Positions 1-10,950 of a stretch of DNA of 64,000 bases are shown here, piece by piece. Location of the stretch: positions 1,178,001 through 1,242,000 of the forward strand of contig NZ_CP084032.1 in NCBI RefSeq assembly GCF_020181655.1, written 5' to 3'. Position numbers and translations under genes: made by a program. Each line of letters opens with the position of its first letter. The first letter of the stretch is position 1. The stretch comes from Pectobacterium colocasium (lineage in GTDB: Bacteria; Pseudomonadota; Gammaproteobacteria; Enterobacterales; Enterobacteriaceae). A model generated the notes under the pieces. The model had not been told where the DNA came from. It did no database searches and saw nothing but the letters and a program-made list of their open reading frames with translations.

Positions 1-3000
1 CGTTTATCTCGGCAGCGTTGATAATGTCGTCGTTTGCGATTGCGTCGATCACCATAGTCATGGACGGTGGTGTCAGATTGACATTGAATCCTACGTTGGC
101 TTGTGTTGCCGGATTACCCGCTTTATCTGTCGCATCGGCGGTGATGGTGTACGTCGTATTTGCCAGAGCTTGCAGCGCGGCAGGAGGGATGGTAACGCTC
201 CATGTGCCGCCAGCGAGAATTTGCGTCGTATAACTGACGTTATTCAGCCTGACGGTCACGGTTTGTCCCACTTCCAAATCAGTGGCAGTACCGCTGATGG
301 TCTGCGTGGTGCGGCTTTCCGCGTAGCTGAGGCCATCCAGCCCAGCAAAGGCGGTAATCGCCAGCGTCGGTGAGACCTGTACGGCAAGGATTGCCTGAGA
401 ATTCAGCGTCGCGCTGTTGCCCTGGCTATCTGTTGCCGTGATAACGATATTCTGCGTTCCGTCAGCAAGCAGACTGAGTTGCGTTGGGGTCAGTGTGGCT
501 GTCCATACGCCTCCGTTAATCTGTGTGACGAGCGGTTGTCCGCCAAACGTGACGGTCACACTCACCGCATCACCCGCGCTGCCGCTAAGCGTTCTGCCCG
601 CCAGCGTTGCGGCTTCTGCGATACTCAGATAGCCATCATCAAACGGCGTATTCAGCGTGATGGCTGGTGGCGTGAGATCGCTGGTAAAGATGAGTGGGGT
701 AGATCCGGTGTTGCCTGCCTCATCGACGGCGGTCACCGTGATGGTATGTTGACCATCGACCAGCGAATTCAATGCGTTAGGCGGGAGTGTAACGGACCAG
801 TTGCCGCTGCTATCCACCGTTGCCGTGTAGCGAATACCGTTGAGGTCGATCTCCAGTTTAACGTTTTGCCCGTTACCGCTAATTTGCGTGCGGCCAGAGA
901 ACGTCAGTGCAGATGCGGCTTCGGCGATATTCAGGATATTATCAATACCAAACGGCGTCACGTCGATAATTGGGGCAGGCAGCGTCTGTGCCGAACTCAC
1001 ATCGATCGGGGTACTGGTAATCGCATTACCAACCCAATCGGTGACCTTGACGCTAATGCTGTAATTGCCTTCGGTGAAGATCGACAGATCGGCAGGACTC
1101 AGCGCTCTGGACCAGCCGCCGACGCCGTCTGCGGTGGCGGTAAAGGTGGTGGTTGCCAGCGTGGTTTTATTGGTCACCGTAATGGTGACTTCCTGGCCTG
1201 CGCTGGTAATACCGGTTTTGCCGGTTAAGGTCTGGATGGACTGAATCTCAGTGGCGTTAAGGATGCCGTCGCCAAAAGGCAAATCTAACGTTGGTACCGG
1301 CAGGGTGGTGGTCAGCACATTCGCCGTGGCTGCTGCGGTACTGGTGTTGCCCGCAGAATCGGTGACGATGACGGTGAAATTCACCGTACCATCCGGCAGG
1401 TCGATCAGCGTCTGACGATCCAGCGAGAGCGACCAACTGCCGTCAGGGTTCACGGTGGCAGGGACGCTGGTGCCGTTAATGCTGACCGACACGGTTTGCC
1501 CCACGTTGCTGGAGAGCCCCGTTTGTCCAGATAGTGTAGCGCCCGGCTGTGCATCGGCCAGACTCAGTTTGCCATCGCCGAACGGAGTATCCAGCGAGGC
1601 GACAGGCACGCCCACAATGACGCTGGTGAACGTTCCGCTTCCTGTTCCGATATTGCCCGCATGATCCGTGACGGTCACGTTAATGGTGTGTGTGCCATCG
1701 CCTAATGCCGACAAATCGGCGGCAGGCAGCGTCACACTCCACTGGCCGTTTGCCGCCACCGTGGCGTTGTAGGTGGTGGTTATCGCGCCATTGGTAACGG
1801 CAACAGACACGCTCTGTCCGGGATCGATGATCCCCGTTGTGCCCGTCAGCAACTGATCCACCGTGCTTTCCGCCTGATTTAGCACGCCGTCAACAAACGG
1901 TGTGGCGATACTGATGGCAAAATTGGTGTGGATGACGACATCCAGCGTGGCGCTCGCACTGCCGGTATTGCCCGCGCTGTCTGTTACCGTCACGCTGACC
2001 TGCACGTTGCCATCCGCCAGAATGCTGAGTGCATTGGCCGGAATGGTGGCGCTCCACAGGCCGCCTGCGAGCGTCACGCCCGTTACGGTATAAGCCCCGA
2101 TCGTGACCTGAATCGTTGTCCCGACGGGCAGGTTGGTGTAGGTGCCGCCGATGGTCGTTTCCGTTGCCAGTTCCGCGCTTGTCAGGACATTATTGTCATA
2201 GAGCGCATTCAGCGTCAGCGTCGGCAGCGACTGCGTTTTTAGCGTGATATCAATGCTGCTTGTGCTGGCATTTCCTGCACCGTCGGTCACGCTGGCTTCA
2301 AGCGTCTTCACACCGTCGCCCAACGCCAGCAGATCGTTTGCCGTAATGGCGATTTGCCAGATGCCGTTACTATCGGCGACAGTGCTATAAACTGCTGTGC
2401 CGACTTTGATGGTGACCAAAAGACCCGCCTCGCCTTTGCCGCTTAACGGGAGTCCGGCCAACGCGTCTGCCAACCCGATATCGCTGGTGTCGACCAGCGC
2501 ATCGATAGACAGTAAAGGGGGAATGGTATCGACCGTAAACGGATGCGTCGCGGTGGCTGGGTTCTGTGCGATGTCGTTGACTGCCGCGGTCACATTCTGA
2601 TTGCCCTGCGGCAGATTTTGTACATCGCTGGCGGGAACGGTCGTGCTCCAGCTGCCGTCTGCGCCAACGGTCGCCAGATAGGTTTTATTATTCAGCGTTA
2701 CCGTGACGCGCTGTCCCGTCTGAACATTTGTCGTTGAACCGGAAATGAGCAGAGCAGATTGCGCATCCTGCGCGCTGACGACATCGTCGCCAGACAGGGT
2801 CGCGATGGTGATAGCGGGCAGGTTGGCGGCATCGGTGATGACAGTGATGTTATGCGTCGCCGAACCAGGGTTACCACTTACGTCCGTCACGCTGGCACTC
2901 ACCGTTTGTTTACCATCAGGTATGTTGCCGACATCCGTTGCAGGAACTTGTACGCTCCAACTGCCATCTGCGCCTACTGTAGCAACGTAGGTTTGATTGT

Positions 3001-6000
3001 TGAGGGTGACGGTGACCTGCTGACCCTGTTCCACATTTTGGCTGCTGCCGTTGATCGTCAACGGCTGACTAGATTCGGCCAGATTGAGGTAATCATCGGT
3101 CGACAGCGTCGCTATCGTTAGGGTCGGCGCTTTGGCTGGGTCGGTATCCAGCGTAATCGAATGGCTTACCGTACCGATATTGCCGGCAGCGTCGGTCAAG
3201 CTAGCCGTGATCGCGGTGATACCGTTCGGCATGTTTTGCAGGTCGCCAGCGGGCACGGTTACGCTCCAGGTGCCGTCGGCTTGCGCCAGCCCCTGATAGA
3301 TCTGCCCGTTGATGGTGACGCTAACAATGATCGGACGACCGCTGTCGTTGATGGGCGACGTCCCGCTGATCACCACCGGTTGCAGGCTTTCCGCGATGTT
3401 GATGATATCGTCAGTGCTAATCGGATTGATGGTCAGCACCGGTGGCGTCAAATCAACGAATGCACTGCTCTGAACGGTGGAGGTGTTGCCCGCCGCATCG
3501 CTGACGGTAACAGAAATGTTAAGGAGACCGTCTGCCAACACCGTCAGAACGGACGACGGCAATTGCAGGCTCCAGTTGCCGTTGCCATCAACCGTGCCGG
3601 AGTAAACCGTAGTGCCAATAGTGACGCTGATGGTTTGCCCGGCTCCGCGCAGGCCCGTGGTACCGTAGAGGGTCTGCCCGCCCTGTGCATCGCTGAGATT
3701 CAGATAACCGTTGCTGAATGGCATATGCAGCGAGGCCACCGGTGGGTTATGGATGCTGACGCCCAACTGCTGCGTACCCGACAGGGCATTACCCGCCTGA
3801 TCAACCGCCGTGACATTTACCGTAATGATGCCATCTCCCAGCGCTTGCAGATCGGCAGGCTGAATGGGGGCGCTCCAGGTTCCGTCTGGCTGTACCTGAA
3901 CGGTATAGGTTTTCCCGTTAAGTATGACGTTGACGTCCGTGCCAGGCGCGACGTTGACGGCACCGCCGTTAATGGTTATGCCGCTTGCCGCTTCCTGCAC
4001 ATTTAGCTGGTTATCCCCGGTAATTGGCGCAATAGACAGGCCGCTTGCATTGGTATTCACCGTCACGCTGCTACTGGATGTCGCGGTATTACCGGAGACA
4101 TCGCTTACGCTGACGGTAATCGTCTGGCTACCGTTAGTCAGCAGAGCCATGTCAGCATCTGAGATCGTCGTGCTCCAGTTCCCATTCGACAGCACTTGAG
4201 CGGTATACGTTTTGCCATTGAAGCTAATCGTCACCGTCTGGCCTTGCTCAACGTTTTTACTGGTGCCGCTGAGTACCTGGCTGACGTGTACTTCTGCTCC
4301 GTCAACAATGTTATTGCCCGCGAACGTTCCAATCGTGATGATCGGTGCGTTGAGCGGGCTGGCATCGACGGCAACAGTCTGTGTGACCGTGGTGGTATTG
4401 CCTGCGGTATCGGTCAGGCGTGTCACGACGCTGTAACTGCCATCGGACAGACTAGCCAGGTCGGCTGACGGAATCGTGATGCTCCAGGTGCCGTCACTGC
4501 CGACGATACCGCTATAGACTTTGCCATTCAGCGTTGTGGTAACGGTTTGTCCTGCGCTGGACGGCGAGGCGGTGCCGGTTAACAACTGATCGCTCTGTAC
4601 CTCGGTGCTGTTCAGGATGTTGTCGGTCGTAATGTTGCCCGTCGTCAACGTCGGCGGGGTGCGAGCCACGGTAATGTTGCTGGTTAGGGAACTGCTGTTG
4701 CCAGCAGCGTCGCTAACGCTAACCTGCAATGTTGTGGTTCCGTTCGGCAGATTTTGCAGACCGTTTACAGGGAGTAAAATGGTCCAGTTGCCTGCGGTGT
4801 CAACAACCCCTGTGTACGTCACGCCGCCCAGCGTGGCGGTGACGGTTTGCCCCGGTGAAGTGATACCCGTTGTACCGCTGAGCGTCTGGGTAACACTCGC
4901 CTCTGCGGCATTGAGGATACCATCGCTGAACGGTGTGTTTAGCGTCAATGATGGGCTGCTGTTGGTAAACACATCAATGGTACGGCTACCGCTCAACGCG
5001 TTTCCTGCGCTGTCTACCGTTGTTACGGTGAGGGTTGTGTTGCCGTCGGCCAGTGCGCTGACGTCCGCTGCTGATACGGTGATGCTCCACGAACCGTTCG
5101 GCTGTACGACGCCGTCGTAGCTTTTCCCGTTCAGCATGATGGTGACGGTTGTGCCCGCTGTCACGTTCTGGCTGCTACCGTTGACGGTCAGATCTTGCGC
5201 CGCCTCGATTTGGTTCAGTTTGTCGTCACCCGCGATGGTATCGATGGCGATACCGCTCAGAGAGGTGTTCACCGTAATCGTCTGGCTGATCGTTGCCGGG
5301 TTACCGCTGACGTCGTTGACGCCGATCGTGACGGTATGCGTGCCTTGTGCCAGATGAAGGAGATCGGCAGACGGCACGCTGACGCGCCATTGGCCGTTGC
5401 TGTCGACCGTTGTGGTGTAGGTGTTGTCGCCGAGCGTTACGGTCACACGTTGCCCAGCCTCGACATTCAGGCTGTTACCGCTGATGACTTGCGCGACGTT
5501 GATTTCACCGCCGTCGATGATGTTATTGAGCGCGATGGGGTTGACGGTGAGCAGAGGCAGGTTGGCCGGGCTGGCATCCAGTGTTAATGATCCGGTACTG
5601 GTGGTCGTGTTGCCTGATGCTCCGGTCAATCTTGCCGTCACGGTGTAGTTACCGTCAGCCAGCGCCTGAAGATCGGCGGAGGGGATCGTGGTACTCCAGC
5701 TACCGTCAGGCTGAATCTGCGCCTGATAATTTTTATTGTTGATCGTAACGGTGACGGTGCGACCCGCATCCGACTGTAGTGCATTACCGGATATCACCTG
5801 ATCGTTCAGGCTCTCGGCGGCGTTGATGATACCGTCATTGGTCAACGGTCTCAGCGTCAGAATGGGGAGCGTCAGATCGACAGTAACATCGCGAGTGATT
5901 TCAATGTTGTTACCCGCGCTGTCCGTTGCCTCTACGTGGATAGCCTGTACGCTGCTCGGCAGAAGTTGTAGATCGGCGGCGGGAAGCGCAGCACTCCAGT

Positions 6001-9000
6001 TTCCCTGATTATCCACGGTAGCGGCATAGGTTTTGCCGTTCAGCGTAATGATGACGCTTTGGCCCCCACCAGTAATCCCGGTTTTCCCTGTCAGGTTCTG
6101 CCCATTAGCGGCTTCGATGATGTTCAGTATGCCATCGCCGAAAGGCTGGTTAATCGTTGGCTGTGGTAGGTTATTAATATGAATATCAATATCACGGCTG
6201 GCAGTAACGGGAACATCACCGGGGTTGGCAACGCTGGCGGTAATGGTGGCCTTACCATCCGGTAAGGCGAGCATGTCGCTACTTTCAACAGTGACGCTCC
6301 AGTTACCGTTCGCGGCAATGGTGCCAATGTAAGTTTTGCCATTAAGCGTCACGGTAACGCTTTCGCCCGGTGTGACATTGACCGTTGAACCTGAAATCGT
6401 CAGCGGCTGTGACGCTTCGAGGCGATTGATCTGGTTATCTAGTGCAACAATGCTGATAGAGATGCTGTCATTACTCGTATCGATAGAGGACCAGGTTTCG
6501 TAGTTCCCGGTGTTACCTGCCAGATCGGTGACCTGAGCGGAGATCGATACCGTTCCCTCACTGAGTTCAACCATATGCTCAGCCGGAATTTCTACACTCC
6601 AGTCGCCACCACTCTGAATGGTAGCGAAGTAGAACTTCTTGTTGAGGAGAATGGTGGCAACCTGACCGGCTTCCACATTCGAACTGGTGCCCGTTAGCCA
6701 CTGGCTGACTTTCAGAGCGGCCGCTGTGATGACGTTATTTTCATCAACAAAAGCATTTACGAAGATTGTCGGTTGGAGCGCAGGATCGGCGCTGAGCGTG
6801 ACGGACTTCTCGACGCTGGAGGTATTACCGACAGCATCGGTGAGCGAGGCCGTTAGCGTATAGCTGCCATCGGCCATGCCGCGCAGAGCCGCGGTGGGCA
6901 AATTGATGCTCCAGTTGCCATCATTACCGACGACGCCGGTATAGAACTGCCCATCGAACGTGATAACGACAGTACGACCCGCTTCGCTAATTGAGGCGGT
7001 ACCGTTGACGCTCTGGTTGCTTTGCGATTCGACCAGATTGATGGTGTCGTCGCCCGCAATCGTACCGATGGTCAGGATCGGAGCCGTAAAGTCGGTAGGG
7101 CTGATAAATGTCTTGCTGGCTTGGTTTCCTGCGGCGTCTTGTGCCGTGACCAACAGCGTGTTATTACCTTCCGGTAACTGCTGGAGATCGGCCGCAGGGA
7201 CGGTAACTTTCCAGTTACCTGCGGTATCTACCGTTCCAGTATAAGATTTCCCGCCGAAGGACAAGATGACTGTCTGCCCAGCGCCGCTGACGCCGGTGTG
7301 GCCGGTAATGGTCTGGCTGACCAGCGCTTCTGCACTGTTCAGAGAACCGTTGCCGAATGGCGTGTCAATCGTTGGCTGTGGCAGCGTATGAATGTGTACG
7401 CCCAGTGTCTGTGCGTCGCTGACGGTAGCGCTTCCCGCCACCGTCACGCTGGCGGTTAAGGTCGCATTGCCATCTGACAGAAGCTGGAGATCGGCGCTGG
7501 GGATTTGCAGCGTCCAACTGCCGTCTGCGGCAACGGTGGTGGTGTAGTTTTTCCCGTTCAGCGTAACGGTCACCGTCTGCCCTGCGGGAACATTGGCGGT
7601 ATTACCGTTGATCGCCAGCGGTTGCAGGGATTCAGCCTGACTCAATAGGTTGTCGCTGGCGATAATATTGATGGCGATGCTGTCGCCAGATTTGTCTACG
7701 GTGATATCGCGACTTCCGCTTACTGCGTTACCTGCTTTGTTGCTCACATTAACGCTAATACTGTGTGCACCGTCTGCCAGCAGTGCGATATCCACGGCTG
7801 AAACTGTGATGCTCCAGGTTCCACCTGACTGCACGGTCGCAAGATAGGTTTTCCCATTCAGGCTGATGGTAACCACTTGTCCCGCTTCAACGTTGGTGGT
7901 TGTCCCGCTCAACTGCTGACCGACTTTGGCTTCTGCACCGTCGATGACGTTATCGTCTGCGAAGTTATTTATGGTGATGGTTGGCGCCGTGGTTGCGCCA
8001 CTGTCAATAGTCAGAGGACGGGTTACCGTTGTGGTGTTACCTGCGGCATCGGTCAGCGTAACGGTCAGGTTATGGCTCCCGTCCGCAATAGCGACCAAAT
8101 CGGCCGTTGGCAGCGTGATACTCCAGTTTCCGTCGTTGCCGACAGTCGTGGTGTAGGTTTGCCCGTTGAGTGTAACGGTGATCGGGAGACCCGCTTCGCT
8201 GAGTGAAGCTGTTCCGTTGACCACCTGGTTGACGGCCAGCTCTGCACCATTGAGGACATCGTCCTGAGCGATAGCGGAGACGTTGAGCGTCGGCGGCGTC
8301 GTATCAACGCTGATGTTCTGTGTGACGGTTGTTTCGTTGCCTGCGATATCGCGGACGACAATCTCCAGCACGCTGATATTGTCCGATGGCAGGTTTTGCA
8401 GGATGTCTTTGGGGATCGTCACCGTCCAGTTCCCGTTGGCATCCACCGTGCCGGTAACATAATTCCCACCGATCGTTAGGCCGACAGTTTGGCCTCTGCC
8501 GCTAATCCCGGTTTCCCCACTGATGACCTGATCCTGCGCGGCTTCGGCGGCGTTTAATACGCCGTCGGCGAACGGTGGGGCGGTCAGTGTGATAGTCGGA
8601 AGCGTATTGATGTGCACATCCAGCGTATGGTTGACGGTAACGGTTTCTCCGCTGATCCCTTGTACGCTGGCCGTAATAGTGTTGCTGCCGTCAGTCAGGG
8701 CAAGCAGGTCGGCACTGGGGATATCCACAGACCATTTGCCATCAGTGCCTGTGGTGGTGGTGTAGGTCTTTCCGTTCAATGTCACGGTGACGGTTTGGCC
8801 TGCGGCAACGTTGGCTGTCGTCCCACTGACCGTCAGCGGCTGCCCTGCTTCCACGGCATTCAGGCGGTCATCTGTTGAAACGATGCTGATGTTGACTGCT
8901 TCGACATTGGTGTCCACCGTGATGGTTTGCGGAGGCAGGGTGGTGGTGTTGCCTGCTTTATCCGTTAATGATGCCACCAGATTGTAGGTGCCGTTCGTCA

Positions 9001-10324
9001 GCGCCTGCATGTCGCCGGAAGGAATCGTAACACTCCATGAGCCATCGCTTCCTACCGTTGTGGTGTAGGTCGTGCCATTAAATGTCACCGTCACGGTCTG
9101 ACCGACATCTGACAGGGAAGCGGTACCGGAGACAGACTGCGAAGACTGGAGTTCGTCGGCGGTGATCAGATTGTTGCCGGTAAATGGCGACAGAGACAGT
9201 TCCGGCGGTGTGGTGTCGACAATGATGGTGCGGTTAACCACGGTGGTATTACCGGCGTTATCGGTCACGCTGAACGTCATTGCGTGGTCGCCTTCGCCCA
9301 GCGTACTCAGATCGGCGGCAGGGATGGTGAGGGTCCAGTTACCGGCGGCATTAATGGTCGTGGTATACGTTTTTCCATTTAGCGTGATAGTGACGTTCTG
9401 GCCCGCTTCCCCCGTTCCGTTTAGAACCTGACCGTTTGCCAGCTCCCCTACGGTGAGGTAATTGTCGCCTGTAAATTTATCAACGGTCAAATTCGGAGGC
9501 AGGGTATCAATGGTGAGATCGAGGGTTTTCTCATGGATGACGCCATTTGCATCCGTCACGCTCACTTTTAAGGCGTAAATGCCGTCTTCCAGCCCGGTAA
9601 ACGCATCTGCTGGCAGTGTAAAACTCCAGGTGCCGTCGGCTGCAATGGTCGTGGTATAGACCACACCGTTCAATGTGATGGTGACGATTTGCCCTGCGCT
9701 GATGCCTGTTGTTTTTCCGCTAAGAGTATGGGCTTCCCCTATCTCTGTGCGGTTTAGGATATTGTCTCCAGCGAAGGGATTAATGGTTAAAGATTCAGGT
9801 GGGGTTGGCGTGGTGGATTTATTGTCGCTGCTTGATGAACCGACAGCGATGGCAGCTCCACCGATAGCAACGGCACCAAGAATACCGCCTAGCGTGGCCG
9901 CAGAAATCGTGCTGGTGGTGGTGCTTCCAATCAACAATGATGTCATATCGCCCAGCGTGGAATATTCTGGCGTAAGAGCAGCGGCTTCTGCTGCGAGTGT
10001 CGCTCCTTCAGCCGCCGCCGCACCTGAGAACTGCGCATGGATGAGACGGGTGCCATCGTCAAAAACCAGTTCGCTGTGATAACCGGCGGCATCCAGCGTG
10101 AAGAAGCTTTCATAGCGGACGGTGGTACCGTCTTTCATATGTAAGATAAGATCGTCGCCGAGGCGTTCATAGCGGGACACGATGTCCGGTGTGCCATAAA
10201 TTCTTACGGTGCTGCTCTCCAGCAGCTCGACATTTGTGGTTCCTTCCGGGACAGCTCTGATAAATTTACCACCCTGACGAGACAGGATATTTGCATTTCC
10301 CGCAATAACATTCATATCTGACAT
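1..10324 (-). CDS. Giant BapA-like repetitive adhesin, N-terminal part (cut by window edge)
   Basis: Partial gene: it starts at 10324 and runs off the left edge after 3441 codons without an in-frame stop; start and edge are in the same frame. The start ATG has AAGAGG 7 nt upstream. Residues 1-130 resemble the BapA prefix domain (starts MSDMNVIAGNANILSRQGGK), followed by a Gly/Ala-rich hydrophobic segment at about 137-163. From about residue 177 come roughly 32 tandem Ig-like domains of about 100 residues, each with a linker such as DTTPP, an acidic D-D/N-x-(I/L)-N turn, a GQ(T/V)VTVTLNGKTY strand and an NWS(V/I)TIP strand. Known relatives are type I-secreted, calcium-stiffened surface adhesins for biofilm and attachment; their export signal is C-terminal and lies outside the window, so secretion is inferred. 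No T1SS genes are visible here. The many short open frames on the opposite strand are shadows of the repeats. Confidence 0.9.
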   Translation of the reverse strand, partial: MSDMNVIAGNANILSRQGGKFIRAVPEGTTNVELLESSTVRIYGTPDIVSRYERLGDDLILHMKDGTTVRYESFFTLDAAGYHSELVFDDGTRLIHAQFSGAAAAEGATLAAEAAALTPEYSTLGDMTSLLIGSTTTSTISAATLGGILGAVAIGGAAIAVGSSSSDNKSTTPTPPESLTINPFAGDNILNRTEIGEAHTLSGKTTGISAGQIVTITLNGVVYTTTIAADGTWSFTLPADAFTGLEDGIYALKVSVTDANGVIHEKTLDLTIDTLPPNLTVDKFTGDNYLTVGELANGQVLNGTGEAGQNVTITLNGKTYTTTINAAGNWTLTIPAADLSTLGEGDHAMTFSVTDNAGNTTVVNRTIIVDTTPPELSLSPFTGNNLITADELQSSQSVSGTASLSDVGQTVTVTFNGTTYTTTVGSDGSWSVTIPSGDMQALTNGTYNLVASLTDKAGNTTTLPPQTITVDTNVEAVNISIVSTDDRLNAVEAGQPLTVSGTTANVAAGQTVTVTLNGKTYTTTTGTDGKWSVDIPSADLLALTDGSNTITASVQGISGETVTVNHTLDVHINTLPTITLTAPPFADGVLNAAEAAQDQVISGETGISGRGQTVGLTIGGNYVTGTVDANGNWTVTIPKDILQNLPSDNISVLEIVVRDIAGNETTVTQNISVDTTPPTLNVSAIAQDDVLNGAELAVNQVVNGTASLSEAGLPITVTLNGQTYTTTVGNDGNWSITLPTADLVAIADGSHNLTVTLTDAAGNTTTVTRPLTIDSGATTAPTITINNFADDNVIDGAEAKVGQQLSGTTTNVEAGQVVTISLNGKTYLATVQSGGTWSITVSAVDIALLADGAHSISVNVSNKAGNAVSGSRDITVDKSGDSIAINIIASDNLLSQAESLQPLAINGNTANVPAGQTVTVTLNGKNYTTTVAADGSWTLQIPSADLQLLSDGNATLTASVTVAGSATVSDAQTLGVHIHTLPQPTIDTPFGNGSLNSAEALVSQTITGHTGVSGAGQTVILSFGGKSYTGTVDTAGNWKVTVPAADLQQLPEGNNTLLVTAQDAAGNQASKTFISPTDFTAPILTIGTIAGDDTINLVESQSNQSVNGTASISEAGRTVVITFDGQFYTGVVGNDGNWSINLPTAALRGMADGSYTLTASLTDAVGNTSSVEKSVTLSADPALQPTIFVNAFVDENNVITAAALKVSQWLTGTSSNVEAGQVATILLNKKFYFATIQSGGDWSVEIPAEHMVELSEGTVSISAQVTDLAGNTGNYETWSSIDTSNDSISISIVALDNQINRLEASQPLTISGSTVNVTPGESVTVTLNGKTYIGTIAANGNWSVTVESSDMLALPDGKATITASVANPGDVPVTASRDIDIHINNLPQPTINQPFGDGILNIIEAANGQNLTGKTGITGGGQSVIITLNGKTYAATVDNQGNWSAALPAADLQLLPSSVQAIHVEATDSAGNNIEITRDVTVDLTLPILTLRPLTNDGIINAAESLNDQVISGNALQSDAGRTVTVTINNKNYQAQIQPDGSWSTTIPSADLQALADGNYTVTARLTGASGNTTTSTGSLTLDASPANLPLLTVNPIALNNIIDGGEINVAQVISGNSLNVEAGQRVTVTLGDNTYTTTVDSNGQWRVSVPSADLLHLAQGTHTVTIGVNDVSGNPATISQTITVNTSLSGIAIDTIAGDDKLNQIEAAQDLTVNGSSQNVTAGTTVTIMLNGKSYDGVVQPNGSWSITVSAADVSALADGNTTLTVTTVDSAGNALSGSRTIDVFTNSSPSLTLNTPFSDGILNAAEASVTQTLSGTTGITSPGQTVTATLGGVTYTGVVDTAGNWTILLPVNGLQNLPNGTTTLQVSVSDAAGNSSSLTSNITVARTPPTLTTGNITTDNILNSTEVQSDQLLTGTASPSSAGQTVTTTLNGKVYSGIVGSDGTWSITIPSADLASLSDGSYSVVTRLTDTAGNTTTVTQTVAVDASPLNAPIITIGTFAGNNIVDGAEVHVSQVLSGTSKNVEQGQTVTISFNGKTYTAQVLSNGNWSTTISDADMALLTNGSQTITVSVSDVSGNTATSSSSVTVNTNASGLSIAPITGDNQLNVQEAASGITINGGAVNVAPGTDVNVILNGKTYTVQVQPDGTWSAPIQPADLQALGDGIITVNVTAVDQAGNALSGTQQLGVSIHNPPVASLHMPFSNGYLNLSDAQGGQTLYGTTGLRGAGQTISVTIGTTVYSGTVDGNGNWSLQLPSSVLTVLADGLLNISVTVSDAAGNTSTVQSSAFVDLTPPVLTINPISTDDIINIAESLQPVVISGTSPINDSGRPIIVSVTINGQIYQGLAQADGTWSVTVPAGDLQNMPNGITAITASLTDAAGNIGTVSHSITLDTDPAKAPTLTIATLSTDDYLNLAESSQPLTINGSSQNVEQGQQVTVTLNNQTYVATVGADGSWSVQVPATDVGNIPDGKQTVSASVTDVSGNPGSATHNITVITDAANLPAITIATLSGDDVVSAQDAQSALLISGSTTNVQTGQRVTVTLNNKTYLATVGADGSWSTTVPASDVQNLPQGNQNVTAAVNDIAQNPATATHPFTVDTIPPLLSIDALVDTSDIGLADALAGLPLSGKGEAGLLVTIKVGTAVYSTVADSNGIWQIAITANDLLALGDGVKTLEASVTDGAGNASTSSIDITLKTQSLPTLTLNALYDNNVLTSAELATETTIGGTYTNLPVGTTIQVTIGAYTVTGVTLAGGLWSATIPANALSILADGNVQVSVTVTDSAGNTGSASATLDVVIHTNFAISIATPFVDGVLNQAESTVDQLLTGTTGIIDPGQSVSVAVTNGAITTTYNATVAANGQWSVTLPAADLSALGDGTHTINVTVTDHAGNIGTGSGTFTSVIVGVPVASLDTPFGDGKLSLADAQPGATLSGQTGLSSNVGQTVSVSINGTSVPATVNPDGSWSLSLDRQTLIDLPDGTVNFTVIVTDSAGNTSTAAATANVLTTTLPVPTLDLPFGDGILNATEIQSIQTLTGKTGITSAGQEVTITVTNKTTLATTTFTATADGVGGWSRALSPADLSIFTEGNYSISVKVTDWVGNAITSTPIDVSSAQTLPAPIIDVTPFGIDNILNIAEAASALTFSGRTQISGNGQNVKLEIDLNGIRYTATVDSSGNWSVTLPPNALNSLVDGQHTITVTAVDEAGNTGSTPLIFTSDLTPPAITLNTPFDDGYLSIAEAATLAGRTLSGSAGDAVSVTVTFGGQPLVTQINGGVWTATLTPTQLSLLADGTQNIVITATDSQGNSATLNSQAILAVQVSPTLAITAFAGLDGLSYAESRTTQTISGTATDLEVGQTVTVRLNNVSYTTQILAGGTWSVTIPPAALQALANTTYTITADATDKAGNPATQANVGFNVNLTPPSMTMVIDAIANDDIINAAEIN
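3759..8616 (-). repeat. Four-domain higher-order repeat inside the adhesin (4 tandem blocks)
   Basis: Equivalent linker positions of one domain subtype (the one followed by a PF-x-(D/N)-G motif) fall at 8616, 7398, 6183, 4971 and 3759. The intervals are 1218, 1215, 1212 and 1212 bp, all multiples of three. Within each block four domain subtypes occur in the same order: a TPFGDG type, a DTTPP/LSEAG type, an APTITI..NVEAGQ type and an I-x-I-x-A-x-DN-x-L..QPLTI type. Downstream of 3759 the strict order fades. Confidence 0.8.
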
Positions 10325-10950
10325 GAAATAGCCTCTTGCTTATCTGCAACCATTGTCTTAATACCTCTCTCATCGGATCAGTGTCGCGGTGGGAGACGTA
10401 TGGGATATGCACCACCAACAAAAAGCGGGGTGCTAAAGCTGACCTGGTTCAGAAACAAAAAGCAGAAAGAAATAGTCAAATATGGCTAAATAGATTGCTG
10501 TGTATCCCTCTTCCATGTGGATTAGTCCATTGGGATGAAACTCACCCAATTCTTGATATTTATAGGTGTGGCTTAACTAAAAATCCAACTTTTTTGAAAT
10601 GTTTTGAAATAAAAATATGACAATATTCCTACGTATTAAATAGCTTAGTCGTATTACCCTTCGTTATTAATAATTACCATACTAACTATAGTGTTTAATT
10701 ATCATCACCTAATGTTCGTAAAGGCATGATAATAGGTTTTTTGTGCGCTTTTGGGGCGGTATGGCTTAGGTTATTAACCTTTTTTATAATGTGGTTATTT
10801 ATATTGTTTGTATCAATTTGTGTTTATTATTGTTGGAAATGAGAAATGCGCGTTGACGAAGCGTGTCATCGGTAAAACGATAACTAATCGTGATAATTCA
10901 TCATTATTTCTAATGCGTTGTGCTGATGAGGCTGGATGTGGGATATGTAT

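Noticed and set aside
18..10079. Many open frames of 60-280 codons on the plus strand opposite the adhesin
   Set aside because: They recur with the repeat period, have no family features and are the codon-biased shadow of the minus-strand Ig-like repeats.
10336..10620. 94-codon open frame on the plus strand next to the adhesin start
   Set aside because: No recognisable domain, no convincing ribosome site, and it lies in the AT-rich shared promoter region.
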